Made by a program: the position numbers and the translations under genes
Part shown: piece by piece, positions 16,644-25,041 of the stretch
How positions within the stretch are numbered: the stretch's first letter is position 1
Layout: each line of letters begins with the position of its first letter
The notes under the pieces: generated by a model
Database searches by the model: none
What the model was told of the DNA's origin: nothing
The model's input: the letters and a program-made list of their open reading frames with translations, nothing else
Assembly (NCBI RefSeq): GCF_009380215.1
Contig: NZ_WHUG01000001.1
Coordinates: forward strand, 682,001 to 746,000
DNA: 64,000 bases
Reading direction: 5' to 3'
Source: Rugamonas aquatica
Lineage (GTDB): Bacteria; Pseudomonadota; Gammaproteobacteria; Burkholderiales; Burkholderiaceae_D

Positions 16644-17574
16644 CGGTTTCGAGCTGCCGCTGGAGTTCTGGCGGCACCTCGGTGTCAGGATAGCGCATGC
16701 GGAACTTGAGCCATTCCGCGTGCGCTTCTTTCGTTTGGCCATCCCTCAGCATGCCCTCCAGGCGAGCCAGCCATGCGGATGCGGTCATCGCTGCGGACAC
16801 GGACATCACTTCAGGCCCAGGCAAGGCCGCATGCGCAGGGATGGGGGCGCGTGCAAACACCGCTGCAGGCACAGATGGAGATGGCACCGGCGCTGGCGGC
16901 GGAGCGGAGCGCAGCGCCAGCGACGGTACACCGGCGTAGCTCAGCATTTTCGGCGGGAGGGCCTTGACTTCCGCAGCCTCCAGTCCGAGCACCGGCGCCT
17001 CCGGCATTGCCGGCGCCGGTGCGGCGGCGATGTCCGCCATCGGCGCGGACCGCGCCGCAGGCCGCATGGCGACAGCAGGCTTCGCGGCGCGAACAGGGGC
17101 CGAAGCGGCAGATGGCGGCGGCGGGGGGGCAGGTTCGGCCGCCGCCACCGTCGCGGCAACGGCGGCCGCTTCCCCGGCAGGCGGCGCAACTTCCGCCATC
17201 TTCGCAGCCGGCGACGGAGACTCCTGAATAACGCCTGCCTGCCGAACCTCGGGCGCAAACGCCTGTGGCATCAACCCGCGCACCACAAACAAAGCCAACA
17301 CCACGCTAGCCGCAAGTCCTAACGGCATCCGCGCGCGCCGCAGATAGTGCCGCGCCGGCGGAGCAGCAGGCGCGCCGTCATGCACCGCATCATTGGCAGA
17401 CACACCCGGCCGCGCACCGTCGGCCAGGTCGGCGGCAGCACGCGCCAGAATCGCCGCCGACAAAGCCTCCGGCACCGACGGCTGCGGCAAGCCTTGCAGC
17501 TGGCGCGACAGATCCCCCTGGCCCTTGAGGAAGTCTTCGAACTCCGCGTCTTCAATGTGATCGTGTGGATTCAT
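16636..17574 (-). CDS. Putative membrane anti-sigma factor with long Ala/Pro linker
   Basis: A 312-residue protein with an acidic N-terminal cytoplasmic part (DAEFEDFLKGQGDLSRQLQG), one membrane segment (about residues 84-104, MPLGLAASVVLALFVVRGLM) and a very long Ala/Pro-rich periplasmic region ending in a short helical domain (SAWLARLEGMLRDGQTKEAH...MRYPDTEVPPEL). Its start overlaps the stop of the ECF sigma gene by four bases, the usual arrangement for a cognate anti-sigma factor. There is no zinc-binding HxxxCxxC motif, so it is not a ZAS-type anti-sigma. The role is inferred from topology and neighbour. Confidence 0.7.
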   Translation of the reverse strand: MNPHDHIEDAEFEDFLKGQGDLSRQLQGLPQPSVPEALSAAILARAAADLADGARPGVSANDAVHDGAPAAPPARHYLRRARMPLGLAASVVLALFVVRGLMPQAFAPEVRQAGVIQESPSPAAKMAEVAPPAGEAAAVAATVAAAEPAPPPPPSAASAPVRAAKPAVAMRPAARSAPMADIAAAPAPAMPEAPVLGLEAAEVKALPPKMLSYAGVPSLALRSAPPPAPVPSPSVPAAVFARAPIPAHAALPGPEVMSVSAAMTASAWLARLEGMLRDGQTKEAHAEWLKFRMRYPDTEVPPELQRQLETVN

Positions 17575-18173
17575 GCTCTCGCCTCTTCGGCCGCAGGCGC
17601 CAATTCCTGGCGCAGTTTGCGCATCGCATAGCGCAGACGACTCTTCACCGTCTCCACCGGCGCCGCCACCAGCTCCGCGATCTCCTCCAGGCTCATGCCG
17701 TTAAACTGCTGCAGCACCAGCGCCTCGCGCTGATCGACAGGCAGCTGACGTATCATCGCATGCAAATGGCTGGCCTGCTGCTTGCGTTCCAGCTCGCCGT
17801 CCGGCGCCAGCCCTTCGTGCGCCGCATCGGCGACGTGTTCGAACCAGTCATCCTCGCCGCCATCGCTGGCCAGCAGCACGCGTTCATTCAAGCGTATCAG
17901 GTCGATCAAACGGTTGCGCGCGATTTGAAAGAGATAAGTACGGAAGCTGGCGCCCGGTTCATAACGCGCGCGGGCCTGATGCAGATTGGCCCAGCTGTCC
18001 TGCATGATGTCGTTGACCCACTCCCGCCGCGGCGAACGCCACGTCAGGAACAGATACAAGCCCTGGCTGTGCCGTCGATACAGTTCCGCGAACGCAGCCA
18101 GGTCGCCATCGCGATAGCTGAGCATCAGTACTTCATCGGATCGGAGGGCGGACATACCATCATGATAACGCAT
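17571..18173 (-). CDS. ECF-type RNA polymerase sigma factor
   Basis: A 200-residue sigma-70 family factor with regions 2 (AFAELYRRHSQGLYLFLTW ... FRTYLFQIARNRLIDLIR) and 4 (LPVDQREALVLQQFNGMSLEEIAELVAAPVETVKSRL) and no region 3, as in ECF factors. Start may be the ATG at 18173 or the one at 18155 (MSALRSDEV); neither has a strong Shine-Dalgarno. The downstream gene overlaps by four bases and is its probable anti-sigma factor. Targets are unknown; the divergent sedolisin gene and convergent VIT gene are candidates by position. Confidence 0.88.
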   Translation of the reverse strand: MRYHDGMSALRSDEVLMLSYRDGDLAAFAELYRRHSQGLYLFLTWRSPRREWVNDIMQDSWANLHQARARYEPGASFRTYLFQIARNRLIDLIRLNERVLLASDGGEDDWFEHVADAAHEGLAPDGELERKQQASHLHAMIRQLPVDQREALVLQQFNGMSLEEIAELVAAPVETVKSRLRYAMRKLRQELAPAAEEARA

Positions 18174-18323
18174 GGCCCGTGTGCCACAGGCCTATGTGTT
18201 GTTACAAAATATTGCCGCGTCATAAAGGCTTTCCCGCAACGGCGGGCTGTAAAGACGTGTAAATTTCACCGCCCGGGATGTTTCCTGAGATAAACTTTAA
18301 TCGCTAAAGATCAGGAGCACATC

Positions 18324-20000
18324 ATGCGTACACTACCCCGCCCCTCCCTTTCCGCTGCAGCCTGCGGCCTCGCACTGGCGCTAGCCCTTCCGGCGATGGC
18401 GCAGCCGCAGAACTGGCGCGCCACCCACTCGCACGCGCCGGACGCCAGCGACTACACACCAGGTGCGGAAATGCGGTCGGGCGACACGCTGCACGTCGCC
18501 GTCTCGCTGCAGCTGCGCAACCGCGAACAGCTGGACGCCTTTGCCGCCAGCCTGGCATCCGGCCAGGCCAGTACACCGCTGACGAGCGAACAGTTCCTGT
18601 CCCGGTACGCGCCGACGGCCGCCGATGTCGCCGCCGTGGTCAAGCACCTGAGCCAGAGCGGCTTTGTCAACATCGAAGTCAGCCCGAATAACATGCTGGT
18701 CAGCGCCGACGGTTCGGTGGGCACGGCGCGCTCCGCCTTCAATGTCCAGATGCGCCACTACTCGCGCGGCGAACGTGAGGCCTACGCCAACACCAACGAT
18801 CCGGTCGTACCCAGCGCGCTAAGCGGCATCGTACTGGGCGTGCACGGCCTGCAAACCGTGCACCTGGCGCACACCGCGCAAGTGCAGGCACAGGCCTCCA
18901 CTTACGCCACGGCCGGCAAAGTGGGCCACAGCCCGACCGCCTGGCCGACCATCTACAACGCCACCACCTTGCCGACAGCCGCCAAGACCACCATCGGCAT
19001 CATCACCGCCGGCAGCATGACACAGACGTTGACTGACTTGAGCACCTTTGCCCGCACCGCAGGCTACGCGCAGCCAGCCGTCAGTGTGGTCAACGTCGCC
19101 GGCACCAGCAGGCGCCAGAGCACAACATCCAGCTCGGACGGCACGGCGGAATGGAATATCGACAGCCAGAACGCGCTGGGCGCGGCCGGCGGCGCGGTCA
19201 AATCCATCGTGTTCTACGCGGCCAATTCGATGAGCGAGGCGGACCTGACGGCGGCTTACAACGCCGCGGTTGCGGCCAACGTCGCGAAGGTCATCAGCGT
19301 GTCGCTGGGCGAATGCGAAAGCAATGCGCGCCTGACCGGCACGCAAGCCACCGACGACCAGATCTTCCTGGCCGCCATTGCGCAAGGCCAGACCTTCGTC
19401 GTCGCCAGCGGCGATTCCGGTTCCTACGAATGCGGCGGCAAGACCAATGCTCAAAGCTACCCGGCCGTGTCGCCGTACGTGATCGCGGTCGGCGGCACCT
19501 CGGTGACCACCAGCAGCACGGGCGCCTGGACCGGCGAAACGGTTTGGGCATGCTCCAACTACAGCACCTGCGCCAGCAGCGGCGGCACCGGCGGCGGCGC
19601 CAGCCTGATTGAAGCGGCGCCCGCATGGCAGTTGTCCTCGAAGGTGCTCGGCACATCCACGCGGCGCGGCGTGCCGGACATCGCCTTCGCCGGCGATCCG
19701 GCTACTGGCGCGATCACCATCGTCAACGGCAAGAATGCGCAGTACGGCGGCACCAGCCTGTCCGCGCCTATCTTCGCCGGATTCTGGGCGCGCATACAGT
19801 CGGCCAACAACAACCGCCTGGCCTTCCCCGCACCGGCGCTGTACAAATACGGCGTGGCGCAGACCGCGCTGTTCCATGACGTCGTTTCCGGCACCAACGG
19901 CGGCTACACCGCCGCCAAAGGCTGGGACTACACCACGGGCTTCGGCAGCCTGAATGTCGGCAGCTTCGCGGCCTTCGTCACTTCCAGCGGCGGATTCTAG
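18324..20000 (+). CDS. Secreted sedolisin-family serine peptidase (S53, pro-kumamolisin)
   Basis: A 558-residue acid peptidase. After a signal peptide (ending ALPAMAQ) comes a pro-kumamolisin activation domain (about 35-190) and then the S53 catalytic domain. The catalytic Glu and Asp are in AEWNIDSQ (E276, D280), the oxyanion Asp in SGDSG (D364), and the nucleophile in GGTSLSAP (S478). The C-terminal DVVSGTNGGYTAAKGWDYTTGFG matches the Ca-binding motif of the family. It should be secreted and self-activating at low pH. CAGGAG precedes the ATG. It is divergent from the ECF sigma gene, across a 150-base gap. Confidence 0.92.
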   Translation: MRTLPRPSLSAAACGLALALALPAMAQPQNWRATHSHAPDASDYTPGAEMRSGDTLHVAVSLQLRNREQLDAFAASLASGQASTPLTSEQFLSRYAPTAADVAAVVKHLSQSGFVNIEVSPNNMLVSADGSVGTARSAFNVQMRHYSRGEREAYANTNDPVVPSALSGIVLGVHGLQTVHLAHTAQVQAQASTYATAGKVGHSPTAWPTIYNATTLPTAAKTTIGIITAGSMTQTLTDLSTFARTAGYAQPAVSVVNVAGTSRRQSTTSSSDGTAEWNIDSQNALGAAGGAVKSIVFYAANSMSEADLTAAYNAAVAANVAKVISVSLGECESNARLTGTQATDDQIFLAAIAQGQTFVVASGDSGSYECGGKTNAQSYPAVSPYVIAVGGTSVTTSSTGAWTGETVWACSNYSTCASSGGTGGGASLIEAAPAWQLSSKVLGTSTRRGVPDIAFAGDPATGAITIVNGKNAQYGGTSLSAPIFAGFWARIQSANNNRLAFPAPALYKYGVAQTALFHDVVSGTNGGYTAAKGWDYTTGFGSLNVGSFAAFVTSSGGF

Positions 20001-20170
20001 GCGCGCCGGCGCAGGCCATACCAGGCGCCGGTCAGCACCGGAATGCCCAGCGCGACGGCGGACGCCAAGTCCCAGACGCCGTCGCCGACCAGCGCGCAAA
20101 CCAGGCCGGCGATGGTCAGCACGGCCAGCAGGATCGGTGCGCCCCACAGGCGCATGAATGGACTTTTCAT
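19997..20170 (-). CDS. Small two-helix membrane protein of the PepSY locus
   Basis: A 57-residue protein starting at the ATG at 20170 (MKSPFMRLWGAPILLAVLTI), with two predicted membrane helices separated by GDGVWDLAS and a basic C-terminus GLRRRA. Its start overlaps the stop of the PepSY gene by four bases (ATGA). Similar tiny membrane proteins often follow PepSY-TM genes beside siderophore receptors. Function unknown; it may assist the PepSY protein. The last bases overlap the 3' end of the convergent peptidase gene by four. Confidence 0.7.
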   Translation of the reverse strand: MKSPFMRLWGAPILLAVLTIAGLVCALVGDGVWDLASAVALGIPVLTGAWYGLRRRA

Positions 20171-21279
20171 TGTGCGGCTCCCGCAGGTTTCGCGTTGACG
20201 CCGCGCTTCAGCCACAGATACAGGCCGCTACCCAGCACGATGATGGTGGCCACGTCCAGCAAGGCCCACAGCAGCTGCATCCATCCGCCGCCGTAGTCGC
20301 CGAAATGCAGCGGTTGCGATATCAGCAGCACCGTCAGATACCAGGGCAGCGCGCGGCGGTCGGTGATGGCGGTGGTTTGCGCATCGATCAGCACCGGCTT
20401 GTACAGGCGCGAAGTCAGCGCCGTGTCGCCGCGCATGAAGACGCCGTAGTGATGCGGACTGGCGAACGGCGTACCCGGGAAGGCGACGAAGCCGATCTTC
20501 ATGCCCGGCTCCGCGGCGACGACGTTGGCCAGCGACTTCTGCATCGATCCCAGCACCGCCGGCGGCGACTGCCCTTTGTACGGCGCGATCATCTCCGCCA
20601 TCTCGGTGAACTGCCAGTACTTCAACAGCAGATCGGCCCAGGTGTTAATCATGCCGGTGGCGCCGACCACCAGCGCCCACGTCAGCGTGACGATGCCCAG
20701 CAGGTTGTGCAGGTCCAGCCACTTCACGCGCGGACCACGCTCGCGTCGCACTTCGCCGAAATCCAGCTTGCGCATGAAGGGCGCGTACAGCACCACGCCG
20801 GAGATGATGGCGATCACCAGCAACAGCCCCATCAAACCCAGGAACAGCTTGCCCCACAAGCCCGCGTACAGATCCACGTGCAGGTGGAACATCACGCCGA
20901 TAAAGCTGCCCTCGAAGCTGGGCTGCGCCAGCACCTTGGCGGTGCGCGCGTCGACGGCGATGGACTTGTAGCCCTCGTCGGTCGGATTGTCGCCCAGCGT
21001 CAGGTTCCAGATGTTCGGCTCATCCGCCTCCTGCGACATATACATCATCATTTTGCCGGGGTACAGGGCTTTGCCGGCCGCGATCACCGTGTCCAGGTCG
21101 GCCTTCGGCGTGGCGTGCGGCATCTGCGGCGCTTCAATGCCGTTGCCAAGAAGATGGTCGATCTCGTGGTGATAGATGAGCGGCAGGCCGGTCAGGCAAA
21201 GCAGGAGCATGAACACGGTGCAGACCAGGCTGCTCCATTTGTGTATCCACGCCCAGCGGCGGACGGTAATCGGTGTCAT
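20167..21279 (-). CDS. PepSY-associated TM protein (iron-uptake reductase type)
   Basis: A 370-residue protein of the PepSY_TM family with four predicted membrane helices (near residues 12-33, 145-170, 192-213 and 337-360) and a large periplasmic loop containing two PepSY-like units. Membrane-embedded histidines (WIHKWSS, HHEIDHLL, WLDLHNLLGI, QPLHFGDYGG) fit haem binding, as proposed for FoxB/PiuB-like ferric-siderophore reductases. It diverges from a TonB-dependent siderophore receptor, and a Fur box lies just upstream of its start, so iron-repressed expression is expected. Confidence 0.85.
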   Translation of the reverse strand: MTPITVRRWAWIHKWSSLVCTVFMLLLCLTGLPLIYHHEIDHLLGNGIEAPQMPHATPKADLDTVIAAGKALYPGKMMMYMSQEADEPNIWNLTLGDNPTDEGYKSIAVDARTAKVLAQPSFEGSFIGVMFHLHVDLYAGLWGKLFLGLMGLLLVIAIISGVVLYAPFMRKLDFGEVRRERGPRVKWLDLHNLLGIVTLTWALVVGATGMINTWADLLLKYWQFTEMAEMIAPYKGQSPPAVLGSMQKSLANVVAAEPGMKIGFVAFPGTPFASPHHYGVFMRGDTALTSRLYKPVLIDAQTTAITDRRALPWYLTVLLISQPLHFGDYGGGWMQLLWALLDVATIIVLGSGLYLWLKRGVNAKPAGAAQ

Positions 21280-21310
21280 TTTGAAATCAATTCAGTACTA
21301 GAACTACAAT

Positions 21311-21329
21311 GATAATGCAAATCACTCTC
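21311..21329. promoter_or_regulatory. Fur box 1 in the divergent PepSY/receptor intergenic region
   Basis: GATAATGCAAATCACTCTC matches the classical 19-bp Fur consensus at about 15 positions. It is 32 bases from the PepSY start and 73 from the receptor start, so it could control both directions. Confidence 0.7.
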
Positions 21330-21359
21330 ATTTAGTGGCAATAATCGACTTGCATGGAT

Positions 21360-21378
21360 ATAATTGAGAATCACTCTC
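21360..21378. promoter_or_regulatory. Fur box 2 upstream of the siderophore receptor
   Basis: A second site sharing GAATCACTCTCATTTA-type sequence with box 1 (AATCACTCTCATTTA is repeated exactly). It matches the 19-bp consensus less well (about 12 positions), and it lies 24 bases before the receptor start. Confidence 0.55.
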
Positions 21379-21401
21379 ATTTACTTAATAAAAGCGTAAC
21401 C

Positions 21402-23582
21402 ATGCAAATGCCTAACCTGCCCCTGTCGCCGTTCGCCCTTGCCGCCATGTTGCTGGCCGCCGCCTCCGCCCACGCGCAAACCGCGCCGGCCGCCGGCGAC
21501 GCCAAGATCCAGACCGTCGTCATCAGCGCCTCCGCCGACGCTTCGGCCGATGGCCTGTCGAAGGACTATGCGGGCGGGCAGATCGCGCGCGGCGGCCGTC
21601 TGGGCCTGCTGGGCAATGTGGACATCATGGACACGCCTTTCAACACGCTGAACTTCACGCAGGCGCTGATCCAGGACCAGCAGGCACGCAGCGTGGCCGA
21701 CGTGCTGCAAAACGATCCGTCAGTGCGCGTGGCGCGAGGCTTCGGCAACTACCAGGAGCTGTATGTGATCCGCGGCTTCCCCGTCAACTCGGACGACCTG
21801 GCCTACAACGGCTTGTACGGCCTGCTGCCGCGCCAGTTCGTGGCGTCGGAACTGCTGGAGCGCGTGGAAGTCTTCCGTGGCGCGAACTCCTTCCTCAACG
21901 GTGCGGCGCCGGGTGGCGGCGGCATCGGCGGCTCGATCAACCTGCTGCCCAAGCGCGCCAGCAACAACCCGTTAACGCAGTTGACCGTGGGCGTGGAATC
22001 GGGCGGACAAGGCTACTTCGCCGCCGACATCGGACGCCGCTTCGGCCCCGGCGGCAATACCGGCATCCGCGTCAACGCCGCCCGCCGCGATGGCGACACC
22101 GGCATCGACCGCGAACACCGCGAACTGAACGTGGCCTCGGTCGGCGTCGATTTCCAGGCGCGCGATTTCCGCCTGTCCGCCGATGTCGGCTACCAGGAGC
22201 ACAAGCTGAAAGGTGCGCGCCCCAGCGTGACCGTCAACACCGACATCGCCCTGCCCGCCGCACCTGATGCAGGCAGCAACTGGTCGCAGAAATGGACGCA
22301 CTCGAACGAACGCGATACCTTCGGCACCCTGCGTGGCGAGGTCGATCTGGCCAAGGACGCGGTGGCGTGGGCCGCATTCGGCGCGCGCAGCGGCGACGAA
22401 TCCAACATCCTGGCCGCACCGACCGTCAGCAAGACCGACGGCAGCGCCAGCATGTACCGCTTCGACAATGAGCGCCACGACAGCGTACGCACCGGCGAGA
22501 TCGGCGTGCGCGCCAAGCTGCGCACCGGCAGCATCGGCCATAGCCTGAGCGCGACCGCATCGGTCTACTGGCAGGAGTCGCGCAACGCCTACGCGTTCAG
22601 CAGCTTCGCCGGTTTCGCCACCAATATCTACTCGCCGGTGGACGTGGCCGCGCCGGCCGCCGACTTCTACAAAGGCGGTGTGCTGAGCGATCCTAAATTG
22701 ACCAGCAAGACCATCCTCTCCAGCTACGCCGTGGCGGACACGCTGTCGCTGCTGGACGATAAGCTGCTGGTGACGGTGGGTGCGCGCAACCAGACCATCA
22801 AGTCCAACAGCTACGACTACGATACCGGCGCGGGCACGGACCACTACAATCAAAGCAAAGTGACGCCGGTGGCAGGCATCGTGTACAAGGCCGCGAAGAA
22901 CCTGTCCCTGTACGCGAACTATATCGAAGGCCTGCAGCAAGGCCCTACCCCATCCGGCGCCGGCGTCACCAATTTGAACGAGCTGTTCGCACCGTATGTC
23001 TCGAAGCAGAAGGAAGTCGGCGTCAAATATGACGGCGGCACGCTGGGCGCCAGCGCCGCGCTGTTCAGCACCAACCAGCCTTCGGCCTATGTGGAGAACA
23101 ACCGTTTCGGCGTGTACGGCGAGCAGCGCAACCAGGGCCTGGAACTGACCGTGTACGGCGTGCCGATGCGCGGCCTGCGCGTGCTGGGCGGCCTGACGCT
23201 GCTGGACGCAAGCCAGCGCGTGACGCAGGGCGCCAAGAATCAGGGCAAGGACGTGATCGGCGTGCCGGATACGCAGCTGAACATCGGCACGGAATGGGAT
23301 GTGCCGGGCGTACATGGCCTGAACCTGAACGCCCGCGTGCTCTACACCTCTGCGCAGTACGCGGACGCCGCCAACAAGCAGCAGCTGCCGGCATGGACTC
23401 GCCTGGACCTCGGCGCCAGCTACGCCACCCGCATCGCCGACCGCAACGTGACCTTCCGCGCGCGCGTCGACAATGTAGCCGACAAAAACTACTGGGCCTC
23501 GGCCGGCGGTTATCCAAACGCCGGCTATCTGGTGCTGGGTGCGCCGCGCACGGTGGTCGTGTCGGCGTCGGTGGACTTCTAA
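21402..23582 (+). CDS. TonB-dependent siderophore receptor
   Basis: A 726-residue outer-membrane receptor. The ATG at 21402 gives a signal peptide (PFALAAMLLAAASAHA); an in-frame ATG 48 bases upstream would begin inside Fur box 2 and is rejected. The plug domain shows SVADVLQNDPSVRVARGFGN, YVIRGFPVNSDDL and the RVEVFRGANSFLNGAAPGGGGIGG motif of ferrisiderophore receptors. The protein ends with the barrel signature VVVSASVDF (terminal Phe). Ligand is unknown. The adjacent PepSY protein and two Fur boxes support iron uptake. Confidence 0.92.
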   Translation: MQMPNLPLSPFALAAMLLAAASAHAQTAPAAGDAKIQTVVISASADASADGLSKDYAGGQIARGGRLGLLGNVDIMDTPFNTLNFTQALIQDQQARSVADVLQNDPSVRVARGFGNYQELYVIRGFPVNSDDLAYNGLYGLLPRQFVASELLERVEVFRGANSFLNGAAPGGGGIGGSINLLPKRASNNPLTQLTVGVESGGQGYFAADIGRRFGPGGNTGIRVNAARRDGDTGIDREHRELNVASVGVDFQARDFRLSADVGYQEHKLKGARPSVTVNTDIALPAAPDAGSNWSQKWTHSNERDTFGTLRGEVDLAKDAVAWAAFGARSGDESNILAAPTVSKTDGSASMYRFDNERHDSVRTGEIGVRAKLRTGSIGHSLSATASVYWQESRNAYAFSSFAGFATNIYSPVDVAAPAADFYKGGVLSDPKLTSKTILSSYAVADTLSLLDDKLLVTVGARNQTIKSNSYDYDTGAGTDHYNQSKVTPVAGIVYKAAKNLSLYANYIEGLQQGPTPSGAGVTNLNELFAPYVSKQKEVGVKYDGGTLGASAALFSTNQPSAYVENNRFGVYGEQRNQGLELTVYGVPMRGLRVLGGLTLLDASQRVTQGAKNQGKDVIGVPDTQLNIGTEWDVPGVHGLNLNARVLYTSAQYADAANKQQLPAWTRLDLGASYATRIADRNVTFRARVDNVADKNYWASAGGYPNAGYLVLGAPRTVVVSASVDF

Positions 23583-23585
23583 GTC

Positions 23586-24980
23586 TTAGTAGATGTCGCG
23601 CCGCAGGCGCTGCATTTGCTGGTCATGGCGCTCCACCCAGCGGCGGGCGTCATCCAGCTGGCGCTCCAGACGCTGGGCATAGTCCGACAGGTCACGGCGC
23701 TCCTGCTCGCGGCGGGCGTCCTGCTTCCTGGTTTCGTCGGTAATCACGCGGTCCTTGGCTTCCAGGTTGGAGCGGATCTCGCGCTCCAGGCGGTTCAGGC
23801 GATGATGGATGTCGCTCAGGCGCCCTGAGATCTCGTTGACATCGTTGATCGCCTGCTGACGCTTGGCGGCCGTGATCTCGTAATCCTGGCCGCTGACATA
23901 GGCATGCTTCAACTGGTTGCGCAGTTCGGCGCGGCAGACATCGACCGCCATGCCGCTGTTGGTGCGGCCGCGTTCAAAGGCGTTCTCCGGCACGCAGTAC
24001 TTGGCGTTCTGATCGTCCCATGCGGCCGTGTACAGCTCACGCGTGGCGGCGATCACGAACACGCCGTTGCGGCCGGCGTTGGCGATGCGGTCGTCGAGCA
24101 TGAACGGTTTGCCGTAGCCGTCATCGGCGCCAGCCTGGCGCCAGTAATCGGTCAGGCGCGCTTCCCAGGCCTGGCGGTACTCCGATTCGAAAATCTTCAA
24201 TCCCTTGGCGCGCGCCTCCTTGCTGCGCATGGCGAAGTCCTTGCCGCTGACGGCATCCTGCGTGCCGAGATTGCGCCAGTAGTTGACGATCTCCGCGTTC
24301 CAGGCGGCGCGGTAGGCGTCTTCCTGCACCTGCACCCCGGCGCTGCGGGCGGCCGAGGCGCGTTGGCGGAACTCGCTGTCCGGCGTGCCGTTGCGGGCAT
24401 CGGTGTAGCCTGCATCCTGCCAGAAGGTGCGGTTGCCGACCTGCCAGCCGCCGGTGTATGCCGCTTCATCAAAACGCAGCTGCATGCCGGCTGCGCGGGC
24501 GCGCGCGGCTTCCTTCTGCGCGGCCAGCGGCTGACCGTCGGTGCCGGCGTGCTTGCCCTGGTTTTTCCAGTATTCCGAATTGCCGATCGCCCAGCCGGCA
24601 TCGTAGGCGGGACGGTTCAGCGGTGTCTTGTGTTTGCGGACCTCATCGCTGGCGGCATGCGCTTCGTACTGCGCCTGCAGTCCCTTGCCACCGTCACTCT
24701 GGCCGAGCTGCGACCACAGATCCCAGTTCCCCTGCGCCCAGCCGGCGACGTACTGCGCCTCGGCGCCAATGGCGGCTGGCTTCTTGTCGTCCGCGTGATC
24801 GTCGCAGAACTCCTTGCGCTCGGCGTAGTCGGCCGGTTCGCCGGCCACGCCGTCCTTGTGGCCGATGGCGGCCCAGTCGCCGACTTTGCAATCGGCGATG
24901 CGCTGCATGGTGGATTGGCAGCCGGCCAGCAGCAGCGACAAGGCGAGGATCAGGGGGCGAAAGCGGGTCAGATAATTCAT
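23586..24980 (-). CDS. Lipoprotein of tandem DUF2799-like repeats with C-terminal coiled coil
   Basis: A 464-residue lipoprotein (lipobox LLAGC, C21). The first unit, CKVGDWAAIGHKDGVAGEPADYAERKEFC, is a DUF2799 motif. It is followed by about six degenerate copies of the pattern Y-x2-G/A-W-x6-Y/F-W-x3-G-x2-D/A (YVAGWAQGNWDLW, YDAGWAIGNSEYW, YTGGWQVGNRTFW, YRAAWNAEIVNYW, YRQAWEARLTDYW, YTAAWDDQNAKYC) spaced about 45-55 residues apart. From about residue 355 the protein is a charged coiled coil (ISGRLSDIHHRLNRLEREIR...). Usual DUF2799 proteins have one unit. It is probably anchored in the outer membrane facing the periplasm. Function unknown. Confidence 0.75.
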   Translation of the reverse strand: MNYLTRFRPLILALSLLLAGCQSTMQRIADCKVGDWAAIGHKDGVAGEPADYAERKEFCDDHADDKKPAAIGAEAQYVAGWAQGNWDLWSQLGQSDGGKGLQAQYEAHAASDEVRKHKTPLNRPAYDAGWAIGNSEYWKNQGKHAGTDGQPLAAQKEAARARAAGMQLRFDEAAYTGGWQVGNRTFWQDAGYTDARNGTPDSEFRQRASAARSAGVQVQEDAYRAAWNAEIVNYWRNLGTQDAVSGKDFAMRSKEARAKGLKIFESEYRQAWEARLTDYWRQAGADDGYGKPFMLDDRIANAGRNGVFVIAATRELYTAAWDDQNAKYCVPENAFERGRTNSGMAVDVCRAELRNQLKHAYVSGQDYEITAAKRQQAINDVNEISGRLSDIHHRLNRLEREIRSNLEAKDRVITDETRKQDARREQERRDLSDYAQRLERQLDDARRWVERHDQQMQRLRRDIY

Positions 24981-25041
24981 GGCGGCGTATGAGAGTCTAA
25001 GCGGCCAGATTATATGGCATAAATAGCAAAGAAAATATACG

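Noticed and set aside
18200-18206. TGTAACA (minus strand) upstream of the ECF sigma gene, resembling an ECF -35
   Set aside because: No CGTC-type -10 was found at 16-17 bases, so autoregulation by the ECF factor is not supported by this site.
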